Source: DATJJW01 sp035491935
Lineage (GTDB): Bacteria > Pseudomonadota > Alphaproteobacteria > ATCC43930 > CGMCC-115725
Length of the DNA: 12,459 nt
Reading direction: 5' to 3'
Assembly: GCA_035491935.1 (NCBI GenBank)
Contig: DATJJW010000286.1
Coordinates: forward strand, 1 to 12,459
A program made the translations under genes and the position numbers. Of the stretch, positions 1 through 7,264 are shown in pieces; positions within the stretch are counted from its first letter, which is position 1, and each line of letters begins with the position of its first letter. The notes beneath the pieces are model-generated. The model did not search any database. It was not told the origin of the DNA and was given only the letters and a program-made list of their open reading frames with translations.

Positions 1-1166
1 TAGTAGAGCTTCATGGGACCGATCGCGCCGATGGAGAGCGTCGCGATGACAAGTCCGACAGCGCAACCGAGGAAGCCGAAAATCTGCAGACGGACGCGTC
101 CCAGTTTGTCGGAGAGGCTGATCGCGAAGGCGATGCCGACGATCAGCAGCGAGGTCGTAAGGGCCGCGGCCTCCGCCGAGTGGATGCCGCTCGCAATCAA
201 ATCGGCCGGGCTGCGGATCTTGTCGGGGCCGCTGCCGAGGGCGGCGGCGATGAGGGTGGGGGTGAAGACGCCGATGCCGTAGGTGCCGAGATCCTGCAGA
301 AACCAGGGCGCCGAAGAGAAGATGGTCGCCCGCAGATTATGCCCTTTGAAGAGCGCCCAGAAACTGGGCTTCTTACCCTGCTCGTCGACGATATGCCGGG
401 TCAGCACCACCTCTTTCGGGTAGACCGGTTTACGCAGGAGCAGGCGCGCCAGCGCCTTTTCTGCCTGGTCATGCGAACCACGGACGCTCAGCCAATTTGC
501 GCTTTCCGTGATGTAGAAGCGGCCGACGGTGATGATGATGGCCGGAATGAGCGCCGTGGCGTACATCCAGCGCCAGGCGTCGAGGCTGGGATAGACCATC
601 AGGACGACCGCGCCGACGACGATGCCGCACATGGCGCCGATTGCCTGGAAGGCGAAGGCGCCGAGCACGAGGCGGCCACGCGACGCACTGGGGATGCTCT
701 CGGAGATGATCATGTGCGCGGTCGGGTAGTCGCAACCGAGCGCCAAGCCAACGCCGAACAGGCAGATGACCAGCGAGGTGAAATCCCCCACCATGATCAG
801 CAATGCCAGAAACAGGCAGAAGAGGATCATCTCGGCGATGAACATGCGCTTGCGGCCGAAATAATCCGAGAGGCCGCCCAGCAGGATGGTGCCGACCAGG
901 ATACCCGCGAGGCTGGCGGAGGTGACGAAGCCCTTTTGGGCATCACCGAGTTGGAATTCCCGGGTAATCAGCGGCATGGTGACGCCGCCCATGAAGACGA
1001 CAAAGCCTTCAAAGAATTTGCCGAAGGCGGCAAGCGTCCAGATGAGCCATTGCATGCCCGTCATGGACGTTGTTTTCAATGCGGTGCCGTCAGGCCATAT
1101 CGGCGACTCGTCGATATAGTCCTGTACCGTCCTGATAGGTTGGCCCGGCGTAACGATGTCGGCCAT
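1..1166 (-). CDS. MFS metabolite/sugar-type permease (C-terminus beyond the left edge)
   Basis: This is a membrane transporter of the major facilitator superfamily, probably a proton-coupled importer of a small organic metabolite; the substrate cannot be read from sequence. The frame is open from the ATG at 1166 to the window edge, giving 388 residues, so the stop and the last helices are missing. The start follows a purine-rich GGGGGAG ribosome site. Several hydrophobic segments are visible. The loop 2-3 signature GGLSDYFGRKR lies near residues 97-107, and its repeat LSDKLGR lies near 351-357 in the second half. ESANWL near 221-226 resembles the sugar-porter signature after helix 6, and PTAHMIISE near 148-156 fits the sugar/metabolite branch. 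The gene lies downstream of bdhA on the same strand but has its own 192-base leader, so it may be transcribed separately. Carrying 3-hydroxybutyrate or acetoacetate is possible from context only. Confidence 0.85.
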   Translation of the reverse strand, partial: MADIVTPGQPIRTVQDYIDESPIWPDGTALKTTSMTGMQWLIWTLAAFGKFFEGFVVFMGGVTMPLITREFQLGDAQKGFVTSASLAGILVGTILLGGLSDYFGRKRMFIAEMILFCLFLALLIMVGDFTSLVICLFGVGLALGCDYPTAHMIISESIPSASRGRLVLGAFAFQAIGAMCGIVVGAVVLMVYPSLDAWRWMYATALIPAIIITVGRFYITESANWLSVRGSHDQAEKALARLLLRKPVYPKEVVLTRHIVDEQGKKPSFWALFKGHNLRATIFSSAPWFLQDLGTYGIGVFTPTLIAAALGSGPDKIRSPADLIASGIHSAEAAALTTSLLIVGIAFAISLSDKLGRVRLQIFGFLGCAVGLVIATLSIGAIGPMKLY

Positions 1167-1245
1167 GCTACGACTCCCCCAATGAATGCAGTTTTCGAAA
1201 TAAAATTGTCGTGCTTCGGCAAGAAGACGCGCGGAAATACGGGCG

Positions 1246-1260
1246 TAACGCCTCGCGTTA
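1246..1260. promoter_or_regulatory. Inverted repeat TAACGC-N3-GCGTTA upstream of the MFS gene
   Basis: A perfect 6-base dyad with a 3-base spacer lies 80 bases upstream of the permease start, in the only leader between bdhA and that gene. Its size and place suit a repressor or activator operator. No matching regulator gene is visible nearby and no convincing -35/-10 pair stands out, so the role is inferred. Confidence 0.3.
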
Positions 1261-1311
1261 ACCTCTAATACGGGAGTGTGATGTTATAATGACGGCACTT
1301 GGGCCAAGGTG

Positions 1312-1351
1312 ACGCAACCGGCCGAAGCATTGGCGATCCGGCCGGTTGCGT
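1312..1351 (-). terminator. Stem-loop after bdhA (possible terminator without a U-tract)
   Basis: A 13-base perfect stem (1312-1324 paired with 1339-1351, 14-base loop) begins eight bases after the bdhA stop. The position fits the end of the adc-bdhA message. No run of U follows it on the minus strand, so it may act as a 3' stabilising hairpin or a weak, factor-assisted terminator rather than a classic intrinsic one. Confidence 0.45.
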
Positions 1352-1358
1352 ACCGGTT

Positions 1359-2144
1359 TTAGTGGGCGACCCAGCCGCCATCGATCGGCAGCGGCACGCC
1401 GGTGATGGTGGCGGCGCCGTCCGAACACAGGAACACCGTCAGCGCGCCGATCTCCTCGGGCGTGGAGAATTTCAGCATCGGCTGCGTCTCCTGCAGCATC
1501 TTCTTTTCTTCCGTCGGCACATCCGTGCCGGCTTCCTTGGCCCGGTCCTCGAGCTGGTGCTCGACCAGCGGGGTCAAGACCCAGCCGGGGCAGATGGCAT
1601 TGACCGTGATGCCGTCATTGGCCAGCTCGATCGCCGCCACCTTCGTCGCACCGACCACGCCGTGCTTGGCCGCGACATAGGCGACCTTGTGCGGGCTCGC
1701 GACCAGGCCATGAGCGGAAGCGATGTTGATGATGCGGCCCCACTTCCTGGCCTTCATGCCGGGAATCGCCGCCTTCATGCCGTGAAACACGGCCGAGAGA
1801 TTGATGGCGATGATCGCGTCCCAGCGCGCGTCGGGGAATTCCTCGACCGGTGCCACGAACTGGATGCCGGCATTGTTGACCAGGATGTCGAGCCCGCCGA
1901 GCTGCTCATGGGTCCGGGCGACGAGCGCCGCCACCTGGTCCGGTTTGGACAGGTCGGCACCGTCATATCCGACATTGACCGAGAACTCGGCCGACAGGTC
2001 GCGGCGTATCTGCTCGATTTCGCCGGCATCGCCGAAGCCGTTCAGCATGATATCGGCGCCGGCACCGGCCAGCGCGCGGGCGATACCGAGGCCGATGCCC
2101 GAGGTCGAGCCGGTCACCAAGGCCACTTTGCCTTTCAGGAACAT
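1359..2144 (-). CDS. bdhA: D-3-hydroxybutyrate dehydrogenase (SDR family)
   Basis: This enzyme interconverts D-3-hydroxybutyrate and acetoacetate with NAD (EC 1.1.1.30) in the cytoplasm, a step in poly-3-hydroxybutyrate and ketone-body use. The 261-residue product is close to the usual 255-260. It shows the Rossmann signature TGSTSGIG at residues 11-18, NNAG at 90-93, and the SDR catalytic set Asn115, Ser143, Tyr156 and Lys160. The stretches around NIASAHGLVAS, AYVAAKHG and ICPGWVLTPLVE are typical of BdhA rather than of fatty-acid or sugar SDRs. I chose the ATG at 2144 because an AAGGAG site lies eight bases upstream; an in-frame ATG at 2162 would place that site inside the coding region. 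The gene starts 24 bases after the adc stop on the same strand, so the two form an operon whose products act in sequence. Confidence 0.92.
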   Translation of the reverse strand: MFLKGKVALVTGSTSGIGLGIARALAGAGADIMLNGFGDAGEIEQIRRDLSAEFSVNVGYDGADLSKPDQVAALVARTHEQLGGLDILVNNAGIQFVAPVEEFPDARWDAIIAINLSAVFHGMKAAIPGMKARKWGRIINIASAHGLVASPHKVAYVAAKHGVVGATKVAAIELANDGITVNAICPGWVLTPLVEHQLEDRAKEAGTDVPTEEKKMLQETQPMLKFSTPEEIGALTVFLCSDGAATITGVPLPIDGGWVAH

Positions 2145-2152
2145 CTGAAACT

Positions 2153-2158
2153 CTCCTT
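2153..2158 (-). promoter_or_regulatory. Ribosome binding site deciding the bdhA start
   Basis: AAGGAG on the minus strand is eight bases before the ATG at 2144. It favours this start over the in-frame ATG at 2162, which would add six residues (MEGEFQ) encoded by the ribosome site itself. Confidence 0.7.
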
Positions 2159-2168
2159 CCATCAGATA

Positions 2169-2903
2169 TCAAGCGAGGAAGTCGTGCAGCACCTGGCCGA
2201 ATGGCAGGGTGAAATCGACCTTCATATGGACGCCCTTCAGGATCTTGCGCACCGGCAGATCCGCGACCCGGCAATTGACATGCGGCACCAGATGCAGCCG
2301 CGCCGGGCCATCGAAAGCGAATTGCACCTGGATATCCTGCAGGTGGTAGCCCACCAGCTGGACGATCTTGGGGCTGCCATCGACGTCGGGAATCCATTTC
2401 AGATTGATGTTGAGCTTGCCCAGCCCCGCCTTCGTCTGCTCCAGGTCGAGAGGACGGTGCTTGTAGACCATCGTACCCATGGCCACCCGTTCCTCATCAT
2501 AGGTCAGAAGACCGGTGAGGGTGTCGTGCACGGTCTTGAGCCGGGGCGTGCCCAGCTTCTTCGGGAAGCCCCAGATCTCGCGCCCGCCGGTCGTCGGCGG
2601 CTCGTCGTCCAGGTACATCATGACCGAGAAGTTGCAGGGCACACCGTTATAGAGGGCGTGGATGCCGCAGCCGCTCTCCTCGTAGTCGCCGAAGCCGGAG
2701 CTGTCCGGCATCTTCATCCATTCGTAGAACACCTTGTTGCCGTCCGGCACCAGCGGCTCGGGCAGCAGTTCGCGAATGATCTCCGGATCCGTCTCGTATT
2801 CGACGATGAGATATTCACGATTCTTGAAATGGTAGGGCCCCCGGGGATAACTGGGGCTGGCCAGGGGCATCGATGAAGCGGCCAAAATCTGATCGCGGTT
2901 CAC
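2169..2903 (-). CDS. adc: Acetoacetate decarboxylase
   Basis: The enzyme decarboxylates acetoacetate to acetone and CO2 (EC 4.1.1.4) through a Schiff base on lysine. The 244-residue product matches the length of the Clostridium acetobutylicum enzyme as I recall it, and the known active-site positions fall on the same numbers: Arg29, Glu61, Glu76 and the paired Lys115-Lys116 in GFPKKLG. Other family blocks are SPSYPRGPYHFKNREY near 17-31, MMYLDDEPP near 95-103 and DGSPKI near 175-180. The start is a GTG at 2903 with a strong AAAGGAGG site six bases upstream. The reading frame stays open much further upstream, antisense to the patatin gene, but that extension has no family similarity. The gene heads an operon with bdhA, whose product supplies acetoacetate, and its leader is shared with the divergent patatin gene. 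Confidence 0.93.
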   Translation of the reverse strand: MNRDQILAASSMPLASPSYPRGPYHFKNREYLIVEYETDPEIIRELLPEPLVPDGNKVFYEWMKMPDSSGFGDYEESGCGIHALYNGVPCNFSVMMYLDDEPPTTGGREIWGFPKKLGTPRLKTVHDTLTGLLTYDEERVAMGTMVYKHRPLDLEQTKAGLGKLNINLKWIPDVDGSPKIVQLVGYHLQDIQVQFAFDGPARLHLVPHVNCRVADLPVRKILKGVHMKVDFTLPFGQVLHDFLA

Positions 2904-2909
2904 GTGTAA

Positions 2910-2917
2910 CCTCCTTT
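2910..2917 (-). promoter_or_regulatory. Strong ribosome binding site fixing the adc GTG start
   Basis: AAAGGAGG on the minus strand lies six bases before GTG at 2903, close to a full match to the 16S tail. It excludes longer starts that would run under the patatin gene. Confidence 0.8.
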
Positions 2918-2946
2918 GCAACAATCGCCGGCTAAATTCCTTTTTT

Positions 2947-2977
2947 GGCGGCGACATATGACATTCGTGTCGTCGCC
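2947..2977. promoter_or_regulatory. Inverted repeat in the adc/patatin divergent leader
   Basis: GGCGGCGAC (2947-2955) pairs with GTCGTCGCC (2969-2977): nine pairs with one G-T, around 13 bases. It sits midway between two divergent starts (2903 and 3012), where an operator could act on both genes. No U-run follows it in either direction, so it is not an obvious terminator. I could not find clear -35/-10 boxes for either gene. Confidence 0.3.
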
Positions 2978-3011
2978 GACGGCACAATCTGCGGCCTGTT
3001 GAGGAATGGAC

Positions 3012-4199
3012 ATGGATTCTGGCTTTGCAACGAGCGCCAACGCCTCCAAACCGAAAACCACCTTTCCGCCGGAAAAGACCTGGCGCCCCGAGGGTTGCGA
3101 CGGCATCGGCTTGATCCTGCAGGGCGGCGGCGCGCTTGGCGCCTACCAAGCCGGCGTCTATCAGGCATTGCATGAGGCGGGGCTGGAGCCGGACTGGATC
3201 GCCGGCGTCTCGATCGGCGGCATCAACTCCGCCATCATCGCCGGCAACCCACCGGAAAGGCGGCTGGAGAAGCTGGAGGAGTTCTGGCACCTGGTGACGT
3301 CGCGCGACGTGGCCGCCGCCTGGCTCGACGGCGACGACCCGCGCAAATGGCGCAACATGTTTTCGGCCATGTCGTCGGTCTTCTTCGGCCAGCCGGGCTT
3401 CTTCAAGCCCAACCTGATGAATGCGTGGCTGAGCCCGCGCGGCGCCAAGACGGCGACCGCCATGTACGACACCCAGCCCCTGAAGGAGACGCTGGAGCGG
3501 CTGGTCGATTTCGACCTGATCAATGCCCGCGCCATGCGCTTCGCCGTCGGCGCGGTCAATGTCGAGACGGCCAATTTCGTCTATTTCGACAATGCCCAAG
3601 TGCCGATTGGACCGGAGCACATCATGGCGTCGGGGGCCTTGCCGCCGGCCTTCCCGATGGTTCGGATCGGCCCGAATTTCTTCTGGGATGGCGGCCTCGT
3701 CTCCAACACCCCGCTGCAGCACCTGCTGGAGAATTGCGGCTCGGCCGACATGCTGGTGTTCCAGGTCGATCTGTTCAGCGCGTCCGGCCCCCTGCCCCGC
3801 GACATGGGCGAGGTGCTGTCGCGCGAGAAGGACATCCGCTATTCTTCACGCACGCGCATGATCACCTCGGCCTTCGCAGCCGAAATCAAGCTCAAGACCC
3901 AACTGCGCGACGCCCTGGCGAAGGTGCCGGAGGCCCAGCTTTCCGATGAGCAGAAGAAGCTGAAGGAAGAGCTCAAGCTCTTGCCCGCCGCCAACATCCT
4001 GCAGCTGATCTACCGGCAGAAGGCCTATGAGGGCGACGCCAAGGATTACGAGTTCAGCCGCCTGTCGATGCGCGAGCATTGGCGTACGGGCTATCATGAC
4101 ACGCGGAACACCCTGCTCCAGAAGGAATGGCTGCGGATGCCCCCGCATGGCGAGGGCATCATCACCCACGACATTCACAAGGCGCAGGAATTCAGCTAA
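3012..4199 (+). CDS. Patatin-like phospholipase/esterase with C-terminal extension
   Basis: This is a cytoplasmic serine hydrolase of the patatin family, which uses a Ser-Asp dyad to cleave acyl esters. The 395-residue product has the oxyanion loop GGGALGAYQAG near residues 38-48, the nucleophile elbow GVSIG at 65-69 (Ser67) and the catalytic aspartate in DGG at 226-228. The domain ends near 255. A charged, helical tail follows (near 265-395) that looks like the DUF3734 extension of bacterial patatins. No signal peptide is visible. I prefer the ATG at 3012, six bases after GAGGA, over the ATG at 3006, which touches that site. The gene is divergent from adc-bdhA with a 108-base shared leader. 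Context suggests a substrate that yields 3-hydroxybutyrate or fatty acids, such as polyhydroxybutyrate or lipid, but this is inference. Confidence 0.9.
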   Translation: MDSGFATSANASKPKTTFPPEKTWRPEGCDGIGLILQGGGALGAYQAGVYQALHEAGLEPDWIAGVSIGGINSAIIAGNPPERRLEKLEEFWHLVTSRDVAAAWLDGDDPRKWRNMFSAMSSVFFGQPGFFKPNLMNAWLSPRGAKTATAMYDTQPLKETLERLVDFDLINARAMRFAVGAVNVETANFVYFDNAQVPIGPEHIMASGALPPAFPMVRIGPNFFWDGGLVSNTPLQHLLENCGSADMLVFQVDLFSASGPLPRDMGEVLSREKDIRYSSRTRMITSAFAAEIKLKTQLRDALAKVPEAQLSDEQKKLKEELKLLPAANILQLIYRQKAYEGDAKDYEFSRLSMREHWRTGYHDTRNTLLQKEWLRMPPHGEGIITHDIHKAQEFS

Positions 4200-4316
4200 G
4201 GGCTAGTCCCAATTCCACGGCTTGACGCCACCACGCCCGCATCCGATTGCCGGCCTGGCCGGTTACAACCGTGCCCGTCCCTCACATCAGGTTCACGAAC
4301 CAGGGAAACCGCCACG

Positions 4317-6677
4317 ATGGACTTTTTCCGCCGCTTCAACCTTCTGGTCTGTGCGCCGTCTTTCGATAAGGACGATCTCGAAGGGCTGCGGCTGCAACAG
4401 ATCACCAGCAGCGTCGAGGAGATGGGCTTTCAGGTCGTGCGCGCGCCGCGCATGGAAGATGCCGAGATCGCCGTGCAGACCGATTCCGCCATCGGCTGCG
4501 TGCTGATCGATTGGGGCAAGAAGGACGGCATCGCCGGCAAGACCACGGCGCTGGTCAATCTGATGCGCCGCCGCGGCCTGGAGATGCCGATCGTCATCCT
4601 GGTCCGGCGCAAGCGCTTCGAGGACATTCCAGTCGAGATCATGGATTTCATCGACGGCTATGTCTTCCTGGCCGAGGAGACGCCGGAATTCATCGCCAAG
4701 AACCTGGTCAGCCGCATCAAGCAATATGCCGAAACGCTGAAGACGCCGTTCTTCGGCGAACTGGTCGACTATGCCGAGGAAGGCAACCAGATGTGGACCT
4801 GCCCGGGCCACAATGGCGGCATCTTCTACAGCCGCAGCCCCATCGGCCGTATTTTCGTCGAGCATCTGGGCGAGGCGGTGTTCCGCGACGACCTGGACAA
4901 TTCCGTGCTGGAGCTGGGCGACCTGCTCACCCATGAAGGGCCGGCGCTGAAGGCCCAGAAGGAGGCGGCGCATATCTTCGGCGCCGAGAAGACCTATTTC
5001 GTGCTGAACGGCACCTCGGCCTCGAACAAGGTCGTGCTGAACGCGCTGGTCGCCGAGGACGATCTGGTGCTGTTCGACCGCAACAACCACAAGGCGGCGG
5101 CCCATGGCGGCCTGCTCCTGGGCGGCGGCATCCCGATCTTCCTGGAGACCAACCGCAACGCCCATGGCCTGATCGGCCCGATCCGCTACGAGGCTTTCGA
5201 CGAGCAGGCGATCCGCGAGAAGATTCGCGCCAACCCGCTGGTCAAGGACAAGGAGGCGTGGCAGAAGCCCCGCCCCTTCCGCGTCGCCGTCATCGAGCAA
5301 TGCACCTATGACGGCACGATCTACAATGCCGAGACGATCCTCGCCAAGATCGGCCATCTCTGCGACTACATCCTCTTCGATGAGGCCTGGGCGGGCTTCC
5401 TCAAATTCCACCCGCTCTTCGCCGGCTGCTTCGCCATGGGGCTGAAGAATCTCGGCCCCGACGCCCCCGGCATCATTGCGACGCAATCGACCCACAAGCA
5501 GCTCGCCAGCTTCTCGCAGGCTTCCCAGATCCATGTGAAGGATCGGCACATCAAGGACCAGGAGCGCCGCGTCGAGCATCGCCGCTTCAACGAGAGCTTC
5601 CTGATCCACGCCTCGACCTCGCCCTTCTACCCGCTCTTCGCCTCGCTCGATGTCGGCGCGCAGATGATGCGCGGCCGCCAGGGCGAGGTGCTGTGGGACG
5701 ACACGATCCGGCTGGGCATCGAGCTGCGCAAGAAGATCCGGGCGATCCGCCGCGAGTTCGAGGAAAAGGAACGCGATCCCGACCGGCGCTGGTTCTTCGA
5801 TCCCTTCGTGCCGGACACGGTGCAGGTCGCCGAAGGCAATGGCGAGAGCGAGCGGCGCGAGCTCCCCTGGGAGCTGGTGCCGACCGACGGCCTCGTCAGC
5901 AACCCACGCTATTGGGCGCTGGCACCCGGGGCCAAATGGCATGGCTTCACCCATGTCGGCCCGCGCTTCGCCATGACCGACCCGAACAAGCTGACCTTGC
6001 TGACACCGGGTTTCGACCGGACGACCGGTGAATATGATCGCTTCGGCATCCCGGCGCCGGTGGTGGCGCAATTCCTGCGCGAGAACCGCGTGGTGCCGGA
6101 GAAGAACGACCTCAACTCGCTCCTGTTCCTGCTGACGCCCGGCGTCGAATCCAGCAAGGCCGGCACGCTGCTCAGCACGCTGGTGGCCTTCAAGCGCCGC
6201 TATGACGAGAATGCGCTGCTGGAGGACGTGATCCCGGAATTCACCCGCCGCCGGCCGCAGCGCTACAGCGGCGTGCGCCTGCGCGACCTGTGCAGCGAGA
6301 TGCATGAATTCTACCGCGCCGCCGATGTCAGCCGGCTGCAACGGGCGCAATTCGCGCCGGAGCACCTGCCGCATATGGTCATGCCGCCCTATGAGGCCAT
6401 GCGCCAGCTCACCCGCAACAAGGTCGACTACCTGCCGATCCACGAGATCGAAGGCCGCATCGCCACCACCCTGTTCCTGGTCTACCCGCCGGGCATCCCG
6501 ACGATCATGCCGGGCGAGCGCCTGGATACCCGCGCCAAACCGATGCTCGACTACTTGAAGATGTTCGAACGGAGCGCCAATCTGTTCCCGGGGTTCGAGG
6601 CCGAGATCCAGGGCGTGTACCGCGAGGTGGCCAAGGATGGCTCGATCCGCTTCTACACCTATGTTGCACGGGAATAG
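4317..6677 (+). CDS. Orn/Lys/Arg decarboxylase, PLP fold type I (basic amino acid decarboxylase)
   Basis: The protein is a large pyridoxal-phosphate decarboxylase of the AdiA/CadA/SpeC class, which turns arginine, lysine or ornithine into agmatine, cadaverine or putrescine and consumes a proton. At 786 residues it is somewhat longer than those enzymes (about 710-760). Residues 1-140 form the response-regulator-like wing domain. The catalytic core follows, with CPGHNGG near 162-168, GTSASN at 232-237, DEAWAG at 355-360 (cofactor aspartate) and STHKQ with the Schiff-base lysine Lys394. The C-terminal domain includes PPGIPTIMPGER. The spacing of the wing domain and Lys394 is nearer to AdiA than to CadA, but substrate specificity is not settled by this. 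AGGGAA-type sequence lies about nine bases before the ATG. A GNAT gene begins 14 bases downstream, likely co-transcribed. I see no antiporter gene nearby, unlike classic acid-resistance operons. Confidence 0.92.
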   Translation: MDFFRRFNLLVCAPSFDKDDLEGLRLQQITSSVEEMGFQVVRAPRMEDAEIAVQTDSAIGCVLIDWGKKDGIAGKTTALVNLMRRRGLEMPIVILVRRKRFEDIPVEIMDFIDGYVFLAEETPEFIAKNLVSRIKQYAETLKTPFFGELVDYAEEGNQMWTCPGHNGGIFYSRSPIGRIFVEHLGEAVFRDDLDNSVLELGDLLTHEGPALKAQKEAAHIFGAEKTYFVLNGTSASNKVVLNALVAEDDLVLFDRNNHKAAAHGGLLLGGGIPIFLETNRNAHGLIGPIRYEAFDEQAIREKIRANPLVKDKEAWQKPRPFRVAVIEQCTYDGTIYNAETILAKIGHLCDYILFDEAWAGFLKFHPLFAGCFAMGLKNLGPDAPGIIATQSTHKQLASFSQASQIHVKDRHIKDQERRVEHRRFNESFLIHASTSPFYPLFASLDVGAQMMRGRQGEVLWDDTIRLGIELRKKIRAIRREFEEKERDPDRRWFFDPFVPDTVQVAEGNGESERRELPWELVPTDGLVSNPRYWALAPGAKWHGFTHVGPRFAMTDPNKLTLLTPGFDRTTGEYDRFGIPAPVVAQFLRENRVVPEKNDLNSLLFLLTPGVESSKAGTLLSTLVAFKRRYDENALLEDVIPEFTRRRPQRYSGVRLRDLCSEMHEFYRAADVSRLQRAQFAPEHLPHMVMPPYEAMRQLTRNKVDYLPIHEIEGRIATTLFLVYPPGIPTIMPGERLDTRAKPMLDYLKMFERSANLFPGFEAEIQGVYREVAKDGSIRFYTYVARE

Positions 6678-6691
6678 GGTTCGGGTCGTTC

Positions 6692-7264
6692 ATGTCATCC
6701 ATGCCGTTCAAGATCGTGGTGCGTAATTCGACCGATGCCGATGTCCCGGCGATGCTGGCGATATATCACCACCACATCTCGACCGGCCTGATCGACGAAG
6801 ATGACGAGCATGACGCCGGCGTGCTGGAGGCCGACGATCTCAGGCGGCGCTACAAGAACATGCGCAAGCATCGCCTGCCGCATCTGGTGGCGGAGGCCGA
6901 GGGCATCCTGGCCGGATATGCCTATGCCGTACCGTTCCGCAAGCGCCCGGCCTATCGCTACAGCCTGAAGCACTCGATCTACATCCATCACCAGTTCGTG
7001 AATTGCGGCGTCGGCCGCACCTTGCTGCCGGCACTGGTCGATGCCTGTGCCGCAGCCGGGTATCGCCAGCTCATCGGCTATATCGACCCGGCCAATGAGG
7101 CGTCATTGAAGCTGCACGAAAATTGCGGCTTCGCCCGCGTGGCACTGCTGCCGGCAATCGGCTTCAAATTCGGGCATTGGGTCGACAGCGTCATCGTCCA
7201 GCGGTCTCTGGGACCGGGGGCGACTACGCCGCCCGGCGTGTGGGGCGAGGCCGAAGCGGTCTAG
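6692..7264 (+). CDS. GNAT N-acetyltransferase, phosphinothricin acetyltransferase-like
   Basis: The product would move an acetyl group from acetyl-CoA to an amine. The 190-residue protein covers one GNAT fold. The acetyl-CoA loop is CGVGRTLL near residues 105-112, preceded by the strand HSIYIHH (94-100), and PANEASLKLHENCGF near 133-147 is the usual C-terminal motif. The segment GFKFGHWVDSVIVQ (157-170) closely resembles the end of phosphinothricin and related acetyltransferases (COG1247 type). The true substrate in such chromosomal homologues is usually an amino acid or unknown amine. It starts 14 bases after the decarboxylase stop with only a weak ribosome site, so translation may be coupled, and the product of the decarboxylase is a possible substrate (inference). 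Met4 is an alternative start. Its stop codon overlaps that of the convergent LysR gene. Confidence 0.87.
   Translation: MSSMPFKIVVRNSTDADVPAMLAIYHHHISTGLIDEDDEHDAGVLEADDLRRRYKNMRKHRLPHLVAEAEGILAGYAYAVPFRKRPAYRYSLKHSIYIHHQFVNCGVGRTLLPALVDACAAAGYRQLIGYIDPANEASLKLHENCGFARVALLPAIGFKFGHWVDSVIVQRSLGPGATTPPGVWGEAEAV

Noticed and set aside
180..1268. 362-residue plus-strand open frame opposite the MFS gene
   Set aside because: The minus frame gives hydrophobic helices and two MFS signatures, while this frame is highly charged and without motifs.
1299..2876. 525-residue open frame on the plus strand opposite bdhA and adc
   Set aside because: It spans two well-supported genes and their intergenic space in antisense, and its His/Arg/Asp-rich composition is typical of GC shadow frames.
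2904..3722. Open extension of the adc frame upstream to 3722, giving a 517-residue protein
   Set aside because: It runs antisense through the patatin gene, shows no family similarity, and the AAAGGAGG plus GTG at 2903 give a product of exactly the usual length.
4222..4250. TTGACG followed 17 bases later by GATTGC as a promoter for the decarboxylase
   Set aside because: The -35 box is good but the -10 box matches poorly, and nothing else supports it.
4250..4262. CCGGCC-T-GGCCGG as a terminator after the patatin gene
   Set aside because: The stem would be only about five pairs with a minimal loop and no U-run follows.
4293..6443. 716-residue open frame on the minus strand opposite the decarboxylase
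   Set aside because: It is a shadow frame caused by strong GC codon bias; the plus strand encodes a full enzyme with all catalytic motifs, and the antisense product has a low-complexity composition.
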